A stretch of DNA of 64,000 nucleotides from Robiginitomaculum sp. (GTDB lineage: Bacteria > Pseudomonadota > Alphaproteobacteria > Caulobacterales > Maricaulaceae): positions 124,001-188,000 of the forward strand of contig NVWK01000006.1 in the NCBI GenBank assembly GCA_002733605.1, written 5' to 3'. Below, one piece after another: positions 18,971 through 26,886 of the stretch. A model generated the notes under the pieces. It did no database searches and was not told the DNA's origin. It saw nothing but the letters and a program-made list of their open reading frames with translations. Made by a program: the position numbers and the translations under genes. The number at the start of each line of letters is the position of its first letter. Position 1 is the first letter of the stretch.

Positions 18971-20155
18971 ATGGGATTCTTGATGTATAGCGCTGAACGA
19001 TTTTTTGTGAAAACGGCCCGGACCCAGATGCAAATTCTGGAAACGGAATCTGCTGTGCCTGCGCTTTCACACATGGTTTCAGTGCTGGATAAAATTAAAA
19101 CAGCGGCCACTCGGGTTGAAGCGCGCGGCGTATTTAGAGCGGCAGGCCTTTGCCAAGATGTGATTTCGCGCGCAAAATCAGAACAAATCTCGCCAAAACA
19201 GGCCTCGTCAGAAGAGAACTCGAAATTAAGCCAAAGCTTGGCAAGCCTTAACAGCCTGATTGGCCAATATTCGGAAGGGTTGTTTGAAATTGACCCAAAA
19301 TTTAAAAAGCAATTACTGGCAGAGGCGAAACCTTTAGCGGCTGGAGTGCCCGTACCGAAAAATGATGAAACACCCGTCTCCGAAATTCCCGTATCCGAAA
19401 TTCCCATATCCGAAATTGATGTAAAATCCTCCGGGCTTGCCGCTGTATGCCTGAAACTACGTCTGAAAGATCAGCACGAAGCGGCCATAAATACACTAAA
19501 GCCACTTATGCATCTGGTGAAAAATGAGACCCAACTCCGCGCTCTGGAGACCCTCATGCGCCCAGCCGCAAATGATGCGACACTCTCACGGCCAGAAACG
19601 GGTATATCCATCCCGCAGCGTCAAACAGTGAAATTTGAAAACCTGATGCGCCCCATCACAAATCTCATTTTAAGTGAAGCGCGCTATAGTTCAAAATCGG
19701 TCAGTATTTCCTATGCCGCAGATTTTGATGAACTCGCGCTGGAATTGGCAGATCATGTGCAAGCATTTTTGGAAATTCTCTGCCTGAACATTGTCATTAA
19801 CGGGATTGGCGACACGGCCAGCCAAATTTCCCTGACCGGACAGGAGCGGGACCGCCGCTATCGGTTTTATGTGAACTGGAGTGGCTATGATATGGCGGTC
19901 ACGGCAGAGAAAAATAGTTATTTCCGCGGTGCGATCATCGATTTACAGGCGATTGGCGGGTCCATAAAATTCCGGTCTCTGGCTTTGAAAACCGAGATGG
20001 CAACACAGACAGAAGACAAGAACACCCTACAGGCTCTGGAAATTTCATTCCCGCTGACAATCGCGTCAAAAACACCTGTTCGTCTGCATAAAAAGAGAGA
20101 CACAAAGAGTGTGTCTAGAGGCAATTTAGCCAGAGTTGGAGGCGCTTCAAGATGA
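18971..20155 (+). CDS. Degenerate CheA-like protein
   Basis: Protein of 394 residues. The first 100 residues are helical and could be an Hpt-type bundle but show no histidine in an AHTLKG-like context. A linker contains a tandem repeat VSEIPVSEIPISEID (about 136-150). Residues 215-275 resemble the start of the CheA ATPase region: LMRPITNLILSEARYSSKSVSISYAADFDELAL is like the CheA core before its N-box, but the N-box (HLVRNAVDHG) is replaced by EILCLNIVINGIGD. No G boxes are seen. It overlaps the CheY gene by an ATGA. A scaffold or pseudo-kinase role is inferred; the start may instead be 18983. Confidence 0.6.
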   Translation: MGFLMYSAERFFVKTARTQMQILETESAVPALSHMVSVLDKIKTAATRVEARGVFRAAGLCQDVISRAKSEQISPKQASSEENSKLSQSLASLNSLIGQYSEGLFEIDPKFKKQLLAEAKPLAAGVPVPKNDETPVSEIPVSEIPISEIDVKSSGLAAVCLKLRLKDQHEAAINTLKPLMHLVKNETQLRALETLMRPAANDATLSRPETGISIPQRQTVKFENLMRPITNLILSEARYSSKSVSISYAADFDELALELADHVQAFLEILCLNIVINGIGDTASQISLTGQERDRRYRFYVNWSGYDMAVTAEKNSYFRGAIIDLQAIGGSIKFRSLALKTEMATQTEDKNTLQALEISFPLTIASKTPVRLHKKRDTKSVSRGNLARVGGASR

Positions 20156-20532
20156 AGGTTACACCAAAAAAAACCTGCCTGATCGTGGATGATTCAAAGA
20201 TGATCCGCAGAGTGGCTGCCCGTATATTGCGGGATTTGAAAATTGAACCTAGTGAAGCCGGAGATGGACGCGAAGCCATCAACATGTGCCGTTCCTCCAT
20301 GCCAGACGCTATATTGCTGGATTGGAATATGCCGGTTATGGACGGGTTGGAATTTCTGAAAACGTTACGCAAAGAACCGGGTGGATCAGAACCAATCGTT
20401 GTTTTTTGTACGGCCGAGCGCGATGTTATGAAGATTGCAGAAGCGCTTGATGCGGGTGCGGACGAATATGTCATGAAGCCATTTGATTCCGACATCATTG
20501 AATCAAAGTTTTTCGAGGCGGGGTTCGTTTAA
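20152..20532 (+). CDS. CheY-like single-domain response regulator
   Basis: Receiver domain of 126 residues. The acidic pair is in IVDDSKMIRR, the phospho-acceptor is D57 in AILLDWNMPVMDG, the conserved Thr is in FCTAE and the Lys in VMKPFD. All receiver residues needed for phosphorylation are present. It overlaps the CheA-like gene by 4 bp and is followed 4 bp later by the CheR-like gene. The likely phosphate source could be ChpT or a CheA elsewhere; this is inference. Confidence 0.88.
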   Translation: MKVTPKKTCLIVDDSKMIRRVAARILRDLKIEPSEAGDGREAINMCRSSMPDAILLDWNMPVMDGLEFLKTLRKEPGGSEPIVVFCTAERDVMKIAEALDAGADEYVMKPFDSDIIESKFFEAGFV

Positions 20533-20536
20533 GCAT

Positions 20537-21448
20537 ATGAGTGGCGTGCTCTCTCTTCAACCCAGTTATTATGAGGCCCTAAAGCGCCTGACGCTGGAGC
20601 TTGCCGGCGTGAAACTGGGCGAAGACCACACATTTTTGATCGAAACACGCTTGTCTGCTTTGGCGCGCAAAGAAGGGTTTGAAAATCTTTCCGATATGAT
20701 CGACCAATTGTTTTCGCGTGGGCAGACACGTTTGGCCATACATGTTGTTTCCGCATTGTTGGAACGTTCTGCGCGGTTCTTTAATGACCGCAAAGGCTAT
20801 GATGTTTTGGGCGAGACGCTTTTGCCAGCCTTGCATCCACTTTACCGGGGTGGCCAATTGCGAATTTTGTCATTTGGATGCAGTTCCGGGCAGGAAGTCT
20901 ACAGTACGGCAATTCTTGCCGACCAGATGAAAGATGTTTTTCCCGGCATGCAAATCGAAGTGACAGGAGTGGATTACCCTTCACTGGCTTTGGAGCGGGC
21001 TAAAGAAGGGCGGTTTACCCATTTCGAAGTGCAACGGGGCTTGCCTATTCGCTACTTGATCGAATATTTTGACCGTGTTGGCGAGGATTGGGTCGTGAAA
21101 GAAAGCCTGCGGTCCAGAATCCGGTTTTTAGACCATAATCTTCTCTCGGGGATTGAGGATATGGAAACCTATCAAATTGTTATGTTTCGAGGCAGTCTTA
21201 GCCAGTATTCACCACCCGCCATCGTGCGGATTATGCGCAATTTGAGCCGGCTCATTGCCCGCAATGGCTATCTTATGCTGGGCTCTGATGAAACCCTGGG
21301 CGAAATGAATTTCGGATTTAACGAAGCCCCTGTTGCGCCGGGGTGCTATTTGAAAGTGGGCAAAGACAATTCCGGCTCACAGGAGGACGTCTCGGAGGCT
21401 TCCCGTCCAGCCAAAACCTCTCAATATAAAGATTACAGCGCAGCCTAG
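20537..21448 (+). CDS. Divergent CheR-family methyltransferase
   Basis: Protein of 303 residues aligning along its whole length with CheR. Order: N-terminal helical domain, then SFGCSSGQEVYSTAIL in place of the usual SAGCSTGEEPYS, TGVDYPSLALERAKEGRF for the SAM acidic loop, and GYLMLGSDETLG near the end. Two hallmark motifs are altered: the TxFFRE region reads RSARFFNDRKGY, and the CRNVLIYF region reads MFRGSLSQYS. The start at 20537 avoids overlap with the CheY gene. It may still bind SAM, but activity on chemoreceptors is doubtful. Confidence 0.8.
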   Translation: MSGVLSLQPSYYEALKRLTLELAGVKLGEDHTFLIETRLSALARKEGFENLSDMIDQLFSRGQTRLAIHVVSALLERSARFFNDRKGYDVLGETLLPALHPLYRGGQLRILSFGCSSGQEVYSTAILADQMKDVFPGMQIEVTGVDYPSLALERAKEGRFTHFEVQRGLPIRYLIEYFDRVGEDWVVKESLRSRIRFLDHNLLSGIEDMETYQIVMFRGSLSQYSPPAIVRIMRNLSRLIARNGYLMLGSDETLGEMNFGFNEAPVAPGCYLKVGKDNSGSQEDVSEASRPAKTSQYKDYSAA

Positions 21449-21504
21449 CTTTAAGAAAGCCCGTCAGCCGCGCATGCGATCTCCACATCTTAAGGATCAG
21501 CCAA

Positions 21505-21535
21505 TAAAAAAGCCCCGGCAAACGGGACTTTTTTT
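21505..21535. terminator. Bidirectional terminator between cheR-like gene and ctrA
   Basis: AAAAAAGCCCCG and CGGGACTTTTTTT form a GC-rich hairpin with A-run before and T-run after, suitable for both convergent genes. Confidence 0.8.
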
Positions 21536-21563
21536 AATATTTCAGAGGCTTATATTCAGAATT

Positions 21564-22259
21564 TTAAGCGCTGATCTTGTTCTGATGTGGTTCGCGAAGA
21601 ACATATCCACGTCCCCAAACCGTTTCGATATAGTGCTCGCCGCCAGATGCCGATGCCAGTTTCTTGCGTAATTTACAAATAAACACATCGATAATTTTAA
21701 GTTCCGGCTCGTCCATACCGCCGTAAAGATGATTGAGGAACATTTCTTTGGTAAGCGTTGTGCCTTTGCGCAGGGACAATAACTCGAGCATTTGATACTC
21801 TTTACCGGTTAGATGTACGCGGTGTTCCGCAACTTCAACCGTTTTCGCATCCAGATTAACCGCAATGTCGCCAGTTGTGATAATCGATTGTGCATGACCT
21901 TTAGAGCGACGTACCACAGCGTGGATACGCGCAACCAACTCGTCCTTGTGGAACGGCTTGGTCATATAATCGTCTGCGCCAGTGCCAAGGCCTCTCACCT
22001 TTGTATCAATGTCGGATGTACCGGAAAGAATAAAGATTGGTGTGTTGATCTTTGCAAGTCGCAAAGTCTTCAAGACATCAAAGCCGGGCATGTCCGGTAG
22101 ATTGAGATCAAGAAGGATAATATCGTAATCATAGAGCTTGCCCAGATCGATCCCTTCTTCGCCCAAATCCGTCGTGTAGACGTTAAAGCCCTCGGTTTTA
22201 AGCATCAGTTCGATACTTTGCGCCGTGGCGGCATCGTCTTCTATTAGAAGCACGCGCAT
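21564..22259 (-). CDS. ctrA: Cell-cycle response regulator CtrA
   Basis: Master regulator of cell cycle and polar development in alphaproteobacteria. The protein has 231 residues: a receiver with the acidic pair IEDD, phospho-acceptor D51 in [13 protein letters not shown], Thr/Ser in ILSGTS and Lys in [10 protein letters not shown], then an OmpR-type winged helix with [20 protein letters not shown] and [12 protein letters not shown]. The sequence is nearly the textbook CtrA. Phosphorylation via ChpT, degradation via CpdR and inhibition via SciP are known for the family, and all three partners are in this window. Confidence 0.97.
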   Translation of the reverse strand: MRVLLIEDDAATAQSIELMLKTEGFNVYTTDLGEEGIDLGKLYDYDIILLDLNLPDMPGFDVLKTLRLAKINTPIFILSGTSDIDTKVRGLGTGADDYMTKPFHKDELVARIHAVVRRSKGHAQSIITTGDIAVNLDAKTVEVAEHRVHLTGKEYQMLELLSLRKGTTLTKEMFLNHLYGGMDEPELKIIDVFICKLRKKLASASGGEHYIETVWGRGYVLREPHQNKISA

Positions 22260-22507
22260 ATATTTTCCTCCCAGTATGCTCTCACGAGCGAATCACTTCG
22301 TAAATAAGTTAACTGAATGTAACTCTTAGGTGAATCCCGTAAATCAAATGTTAATGATAAAATTAATTATTTTGCTGTTTTAAGGGGTTTTGACCCCGAA
22401 AGTGGCAAAAAACAGGCTTTTCTTGGGTTTGTTTACTTAAATGAAAGCTTGATTTGGTACTTAAATCCTAAGGCGAAAACGCCAATTGGTAGGGTTAGGT
22501 GAATAAA
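22260..22507. promoter_or_regulatory. Divergent ctrA / fliJ-like control region
   Basis: The 248-bp gap holds two GANTC sites (GAATC at 22290-22294 and 22332-22336), the target of CcrM methylation. TTAAC half-sites resembling CtrA boxes occur at 22309-22313, and TTAA pairs with an 8-bp spacer are at 22351-22366 (the consensus spacer is 7). A short hairpin GGGGT-tttg-ACCCC is at 22384-22397. Autoregulation by CtrA is known in relatives; here it is inferred. Confidence 0.45.
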
Positions 22508-22888
22508 ATGAACCATTCAATGGATAAAAGTGTCCGCGCTGCGCGCTTTGCGATTGCGGATTTTCAAAAAAGAATTGCTGTTCTAGAATCTACACGTGAA
22601 GATCTGGAACGCCAAATGCGTAAACTCAATGACAGTGTCCCAGAAACGAAAATCTCTCCGAATGCAGTAAAAGAGGGATATATGGCCTATGGATCATATG
22701 CGACCTCGGTTATTCGGCGTAAAGAAAACTTGCAAAAAACTCTGGACGACATCAATACGCAAAACCATGAGCTAAGTGAAGAACTGACCATGGCTTTAGA
22801 AGCACTGGATAGTTTCGAGCGTGTTCGGGCGCGTCAAATGGCTGCGAAAGCCGAGCGTGCAGCTGAAAAGGCTTTGAAACGCGCTTAA
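22508..22888 (+). CDS. fliJ: FliJ-like flagellar export protein
   Basis: Protein of about 126 residues, almost entirely helical with heptads typical of the FliJ coiled coil (DFQKRIAVLESTREDLERQMRKL and a second long helix from about 70 to 125). FliJ links the flagellar export ATPase to the gate. Sequence support is by pattern, not by a catalytic motif. It is divergent from ctrA, a neighbourhood in which flagellar export genes are common in this class. The start at 22508 is set 7 nt after an AGGTGA. Confidence 0.6.
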   Translation: MNHSMDKSVRAARFAIADFQKRIAVLESTREDLERQMRKLNDSVPETKISPNAVKEGYMAYGSYATSVIRRKENLQKTLDDINTQNHELSEELTMALEALDSFERVRARQMAAKAERAAEKALKRA

Positions 22889-22908
22889 AGCTCCAGATAT
22901 TAAGATAT

Positions 22909-22945
22909 AAAAAAAGCTCCGATCAAACAATCGGAGCTTTTTTTG
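22909..22945. terminator. Strong bidirectional terminator
   Basis: AAAAAGCTCCGAT (22911-22923) pairs perfectly with ATCGGAGCTTTTT (from 22930), followed by a run of seven T. It serves the fliJ-like gene and the convergent sensor gene. Confidence 0.9.
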
Positions 22946-22965
22946 TGCGTTTGAGACAATTCTGG

Positions 22966-23559
22966 TCAGTCGCGTTTATTTTTAGCCTTATGTTTTTTAA
23001 AGCGTCTGTATTTGGTTTTACGCAATGCCCGCACGGTTGCTTTGCGTTCTTCAGGGGTCAGCTGTTTCAGCATTTCTAGAACAAGGGCATCACCTTGTAG
23101 AGCCAGACGTTGTTTCAACTCCCGGTTTTGGGCCAGAATGGTTTTCAAAGCGTCCTGATCAAGCGTATCGGCCCGCAAAAGTGCGAGGGTTTGCTTATGG
23201 GATTTACGCAATTCTATCAGGAGTGTATGCGGCGAGCGTTCCGAACGTGTCTTGATATGTTTCATTGCCCGCCCCATGATTTCTTTGCGTCGCGGGGGAG
23301 ACAAATGCGAGATCAGCATGCGCGGCGCATCATAGGCTTCGCCCGCCAGTGGCCCGTTTCGGAGCGGACGCTTTTTCACAGCCTGGTGCGGGGCAGGCAT
23401 AAAGGGCGCGATTTGTAAATCTGCCGATTTTGGCCCGGCTTGATTGGAAATCAAGACGCCCGCGAGCAATCCGTTAAGCGCAACAGAGGCAAACAATGTC
23501 AGGATCCAGACATTTGCTTTGGTGTTTGTTTTGGGTTTTTCTAAAGGCGTATCGCTCAT
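22966..23559 (-). CDS. Periplasmic metal-sensor-like protein (CnrX/Spy-type)
   Basis: About 197 residues. A single transmembrane helix at 17-38 is followed by a periplasmic helical domain with two L(S/T)PxxR motifs (LSPPRRKEIM and LTPEERKAT), the hallmark of Spy/CpxP/CnrX heavy-metal-resistance proteins. The C-terminus is Lys/Arg-rich. The start at 23559 overlaps the stop of the anti-sigma-like gene as ATGA. As third gene after an ECF sigma and a membrane protein it fits the signal receiver of a CnrYXH-like system. The metal or stress sensed is unknown. Confidence 0.75.
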   Translation of the reverse strand: MSDTPLEKPKTNTKANVWILTLFASVALNGLLAGVLISNQAGPKSADLQIAPFMPAPHQAVKKRPLRNGPLAGEAYDAPRMLISHLSPPRRKEIMGRAMKHIKTRSERSPHTLLIELRKSHKQTLALLRADTLDQDALKTILAQNRELKQRLALQGDALVLEMLKQLTPEERKATVRALRKTKYRRFKKHKAKNKRD

Positions 23560-24056
23560 TGCTGTGTCTCCGGAGAAATGGTTTCCGGCCATTCTGACGA
23601 TGTATAATCACTGTCTATATTAAAAGAGTACAGGGTTTCTGCCGCCCAGTAATCAGAGCGTGCGAACGCGGCCTGACTAGCCCCAAACCCGATGCCCATC
23701 ATCACCAATAAGGTGGCGGCTAGAACTTTCCAGCGCGACATCGGGGGCCCGACCCTGTCTTCGGGCAAAAACCGTGTCGGATGATCATTGGCAGGTGTTT
23801 CTATATGTCGGGGCAAATTTTGCGGTGTGTTCTGTGCTGCTTTTAGAATACGGGCCATAAGCAGGCTGTTTGCTGTCTCGGGTAGAGCGGCCACATCAAT
23901 GATTTTATCAAGCAGGGCCGCATCCGAATTGATCCGCATTGCCCGTTCCGGGTGTTTGTAACTGAATGACATGGCACGCGCGCGTACCTCTTCCGGCCAC
24001 CGCGACGGGTGGACACCATAGGTATTGACCAATTCCTGATAGTCATCTTGTGTCAT
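23556..24056 (-). CDS. Probable anti-sigma factor, single membrane helix
   Basis: Protein of 166 residues. A cytoplasmic N-terminal part (1-105) begins MTQDDYQELVNTYG and is largely helical. A transmembrane helix at about 109-128 is followed by a short periplasmic tail with acidic and aromatic residues. It overlaps the ECF sigma gene by ATGA and the sensor gene by ATGA. No zinc (HxxxCxxC) motif is present, so it is not of the ZAS type. The anti-sigma assignment comes from context and topology. Confidence 0.65.
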   Translation of the reverse strand: MTQDDYQELVNTYGVHPSRWPEEVRARAMSFSYKHPERAMRINSDAALLDKIIDVAALPETANSLLMARILKAAQNTPQNLPRHIETPANDHPTRFLPEDRVGPPMSRWKVLAATLLVMMGIGFGASQAAFARSDYWAAETLYSFNIDSDYTSSEWPETISPETQQ

Positions 24057-24676
24057 GACAAATCTCCGATAATATCTTTTTTATGCGCTTTTAACTGCAG
24101 ACGCAAATTTTGTCGTCCGCGGGCCAGTAAACTTTCATACGCCCGCACATTTACTTCCAATATAGCCGCCGCCTCGTTTTGCGATTTATTCTGGTAATGG
24201 CATAATGTGATTGCCATTAATTGTCGGGCCGGAAGTTTTAGCAAAGCCGCTTCAATGCGGGTTTTTTGCGCGGCATGCGCCTCGCGCGCCAGCAGACCTT
24301 CCTGTGCATTCGGCGTTTCGTCAACCGGCTCGGGAAGCGCGTCGCTATAAATCTCTGTGCGTTTGCGCAAATGGTCATAACACAGATTTTTTGCCACCCG
24401 ATAGAGCCAGGTGGAAAACTTGGCCCCACCAGATTCCCATTTGGGGGCTTGTTTCCACGCCCGGATAAACACCTCTTGTGTAATATCTTCTGCAATCATT
24501 TCATCCCGAACCATGTACCAGGCAAGCGACTTAATCGCTTGCAAATGGCGCTCCATCAACGTGCTCAACGCTTGATGTTGCCGCCGGGCGTCGCCGGCGG
24601 CAAGTCTTTTTAGAATGTCTGCATCCGGATCAAGCACTACATTCGAACCCGAATGCAGAGCGTTCCCGAAACACAT
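24053..24676 (-). CDS. ECF-type RNA polymerase sigma factor
   Basis: Protein of up to 207 residues. Region 2 is clear (VRDEMIAEDITQEVFIRAWK and FSTWLYRVAKNLCYDHLRKR) and region 4 has LPARQLMAITLCHYQNKSQNEAAAILEVNVRAYESLLARGR. The first 13 residues are poorly conserved; a GTG near residue 13-14 may be the true start. It heads a three-gene operon with a membrane anti-sigma-like protein and a CnrX/Spy-like sensor, so it is expected to switch on an envelope or metal response. Confidence 0.9.
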   Translation of the reverse strand: MCFGNALHSGSNVVLDPDADILKRLAAGDARRQHQALSTLMERHLQAIKSLAWYMVRDEMIAEDITQEVFIRAWKQAPKWESGGAKFSTWLYRVAKNLCYDHLRKRTEIYSDALPEPVDETPNAQEGLLAREAHAAQKTRIEAALLKLPARQLMAITLCHYQNKSQNEAAAILEVNVRAYESLLARGRQNLRLQLKAHKKDIIGDLS

Positions 24677-24786
24677 TGCCCGAAATACATTGTATGAATG
24701 TCATGCTTTATCCATAAAGCTTTCGGGGGAGAGCAACAAGAATTTACTGATCACCGATACTGATCACCGATTACGTCAGTCGTGTT

Positions 24787-25353
24787 CTACTTGTTCTTCT
24801 TTCTCATATGTCTACGTAATTTACGGTCGTCTTTGGTGAGAACCCCGTCTGCATTGGTATCGAGCCTGTCAAACATGTCTTGTGCGCCCGCATCAAATTC
24901 GGCGCGGTCAACCGATCCGTCATTGTTTGTGTCCTGACCGAAATGACGGCGATTTGTTGCAGTCTGCGTGAGACTCGCCCCCATTTCCGTCTTGCGCATC
25001 TTCATTTTATGCTTGCGGCGTTTGTGTTTTTTGCCGACCGCATCAAACTCGTCCCGGGAAATAACCCCGTCTTCATTCGTGTCTATTTTTTTGAAATGTG
25101 CCTCGGATTTTTCTGCATGTCTATATTGACGTCCGGCTTTGCGTTCCTCTGCCGTAATCACACCGTCCGCATTGCTATCCATTTTGAGAAAATGTGTCTC
25201 GCGCAGGGCTGAAAACTCGGCAAAGCTAACTTCACCGTCTTGATTGGTATCGGCGTTTTGCAAATAGCCATGTTTCGGGCCAGCGAGTGCTGTGCTTGAG
25301 AGGGCCGTGCTGACAGCAAGGGTGAGGAAAATTGTCGTAAGTTTATGCGTCAT
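24787..25353 (-). CDS. Secreted EF-hand calcium-binding protein
   Basis: Protein of 188 residues with a signal peptide (1-24, ALAG cleavage) and five canonical EF-hand loops starting at about residues 35, 59, 91, 141 and 165 (for example DTNQDGEVSFAE and DTNEDGVISRDE). The first four have Asp, Asn/Asp and Glu in the ligand positions; the fifth ends in Asp. Basic clusters lie between loops 3 and 4 and at the C-terminus. It sits 110 bp upstream of the ECF sigma operon on the same strand and could be a target of it, by inference. It is probably a periplasmic Ca2+ buffer or sensor. Confidence 0.82.
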   Translation of the reverse strand: MTHKLTTIFLTLAVSTALSSTALAGPKHGYLQNADTNQDGEVSFAEFSALRETHFLKMDSNADGVITAEERKAGRQYRHAEKSEAHFKKIDTNEDGVISRDEFDAVGKKHKRRKHKMKMRKTEMGASLTQTATNRRHFGQDTNNDGSVDRAEFDAGAQDMFDRLDTNADGVLTKDDRKLRRHMRKKNK

Positions 25354-25467
25354 TATGTACTCCTTTTGTGACGTTCAATAGATTAAACGCCGCCCAAAAA
25401 GATTTCCGTCGCAAAACATGTATTTTTTTAAATGGCAGGAAAACAAGCCCCGCTTAGACTTGCTCGT

Positions 25468-26187
25468 TTAAGCCGTACGCCGTTGATCTTGGACTTCATG
25501 GCGCAGGGATTCCAGCAAAGCCGGAGCGATCCGGGCCGCATCTTCGGGCGTTTCCAATATTCCGCCAAGAGCAGGCGGTGCCCCCAAAAATTCACGTACA
25601 GTTGCTGCAAACAGATCATAGGTCTCGAACCCTTCACTCTCACAGCCCTGCACAATCATGAGCGGATCGAATTTCGGCGCCCGTACCCGAATAGCGTCCA
25701 ACATCCAATAGGCCCGCATAAACCGGTCACTTTCGGATGAATAACTGAGCAAAGAGGTATCGGATGCGCTCGCCAGTCTGACATGGGCCGGCGTACATCC
25801 GGGTTGCGTGCCGACAAATACCCAATCGTAATTCAACGAGAGGGCCGCCAAAGACCCCAATAAACCTTCCAAACTCGCACCGCCTGCGCAGGCCGCTGTA
25901 AAATGCTCGTTATGGGATATATATTTAGCGTCACTGATATCCGCGCCATCATGCAAGACATTGCCCAAAGTGACACCGGTAATAATACCGGCGGCGCTCA
26001 TTAAATCTCCGCCGAGCATATCCAGCATCAAAACGGTTTCCCCGCGCGCTGCCGCCGTTTTGGCCAACGCCAATGTGGTCGCGACAATCATGGAAGCCCC
26101 TGCCGGGTCTTCTTGAGCAGAAAATACAGGCACTAACCGTCCACACGGACGACCCCGCGAAGGGCTTGCGTTTAAACTCTTATCCAT
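25468..26187 (-). CDS. Degenerate ParA/MinD-like protein
   Basis: Protein of 239 residues with the layout of a ParA/MinD ATPase: a first strand VPVFSAQEDPAGASMIVATTLALA, then GETVLMLDMLGGDLMSAAG. The deviant Walker A lacks both P-loop lysines (AQEDPAGAS instead of KGGVGKT), so ATP binding is doubtful. Later NYDWVFVGTQPG matches the Walker B region. It lies upstream of the terminator of sciP on the same strand. In relatives sciP is near flagellar genes that include FlhG-like ATPases; a decayed FlhG is possible but not shown. Confidence 0.6.
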   Translation of the reverse strand: MDKSLNASPSRGRPCGRLVPVFSAQEDPAGASMIVATTLALAKTAAARGETVLMLDMLGGDLMSAAGIITGVTLGNVLHDGADISDAKYISHNEHFTAACAGGASLEGLLGSLAALSLNYDWVFVGTQPGCTPAHVRLASASDTSLLSYSSESDRFMRAYWMLDAIRVRAPKFDPLMIVQGCESEGFETYDLFAATVREFLGAPPALGGILETPEDAARIAPALLESLRHEVQDQRRTA

Positions 26188-26289
26188 TTCACCTACACCT
26201 TTGCCCTCTTTGGGGCTGTTTTATGAGTGCAATATAGGGAATAATCTTTAAAAAAACGATAAAATATGCAATAAAAACAAATAGATAAT

Positions 26290-26322
26290 AAAAAACCACC
26301 TCCGAAAGTTCGAAGGTGGTTT
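26290..26322 (-). terminator. Terminator of sciP
   Basis: AAACCACCT and AGGTGGTTT arms with an inner CGAA/TTCG pairing. On the minus strand it is followed by TTTTTTATT, so it ends the sciP transcript. Confidence 0.75.
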
Positions 26323-26347
26323 CTATTCTATTAAGCTGTATGCGTGC

Positions 26348-26605
26348 TTAGCGGTACTGCTGTATCCGCGTTGTCCGCAAGCCGGAAATTCCGTACGATT
26401 CAATCGAGCGTTGCCATGCTAGAAATTCTTCGGACGACAAACCATACCGGTCACAAGCGCCTTCCAAAGTCAGAAGACCACCACGCACCGCAGCTACAAC
26501 TTCGGCTTTCCTGCGAATGACCCAGCGGACAGTGTCCGGCTTAGGCAAATTTGCAAGCGTTAGAGGTGTGCCCTCTGGTCCGATTACGACGTTTTCTCTT
26601 ATCAT
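26348..26605 (-). CDS. sciP: CtrA inhibitor SciP (DUF1153)
   Basis: Small helix-turn-helix protein of 85 residues. It matches DUF1153/SciP along its length: IGPEGTPLTLANLPKPDTVRWV at the N-terminus, then RRKAEVVAAVRGGLLTLEGACDRYGLSSEEFLAWQ as HTH region. In Caulobacter SciP blocks CtrA-dependent transcription in G1 cells. It has its own terminator (26290-26322) and lies next to mnmA (divergent), an arrangement I recall from Caulobacter relatives. Confidence 0.9.
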   Translation of the reverse strand: MIRENVVIGPEGTPLTLANLPKPDTVRWVIRRKAEVVAAVRGGLLTLEGACDRYGLSSEEFLAWQRSIESYGISGLRTTRIQQYR

Positions 26606-26665
26606 TCTTTTACCACCTGTTTCGCCCCGCGCTTTTATCAGAAGTAAGCTTGTACGCCTCGGGGG

Positions 26666-26681
26666 TTAAAAACACCCTAAC
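26666..26681. promoter_or_regulatory. Candidate CtrA box upstream of sciP
   Basis: TTAA-N7-CTAAC, one mismatch from TTAA-N7-TTAAC, lies about 60-75 bp upstream of the sciP start. Two more TTAAC half-sites are in the same gap (about 26722 and 26743). CtrA activation of sciP is known in Caulobacter. Confidence 0.4.
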
Positions 26682-26886
26682 GCGAGGTAATAAAATGCAA
26701 TTAAATCAATCGTTTACAAAGGTTAACGCTAAGAAATTGTGTTAACAAAATATTGCCGATTTTCTAAGGAATTGATTCTATTGATTCTTTTATGCGGCAA
26801 GATATTAACGTCCCCAAACAGAACGGTGAAAAGAAACTGCATCCACCCACTCGACTCAGAGGCTTTGCATCCCTATTTAACGTTTC

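Noticed and set aside
22351..22366. TTAA-N8-TTAA as a full CtrA box
   Set aside because: The spacer is 8 and not 7 bp, so only a weak or half site is claimed.
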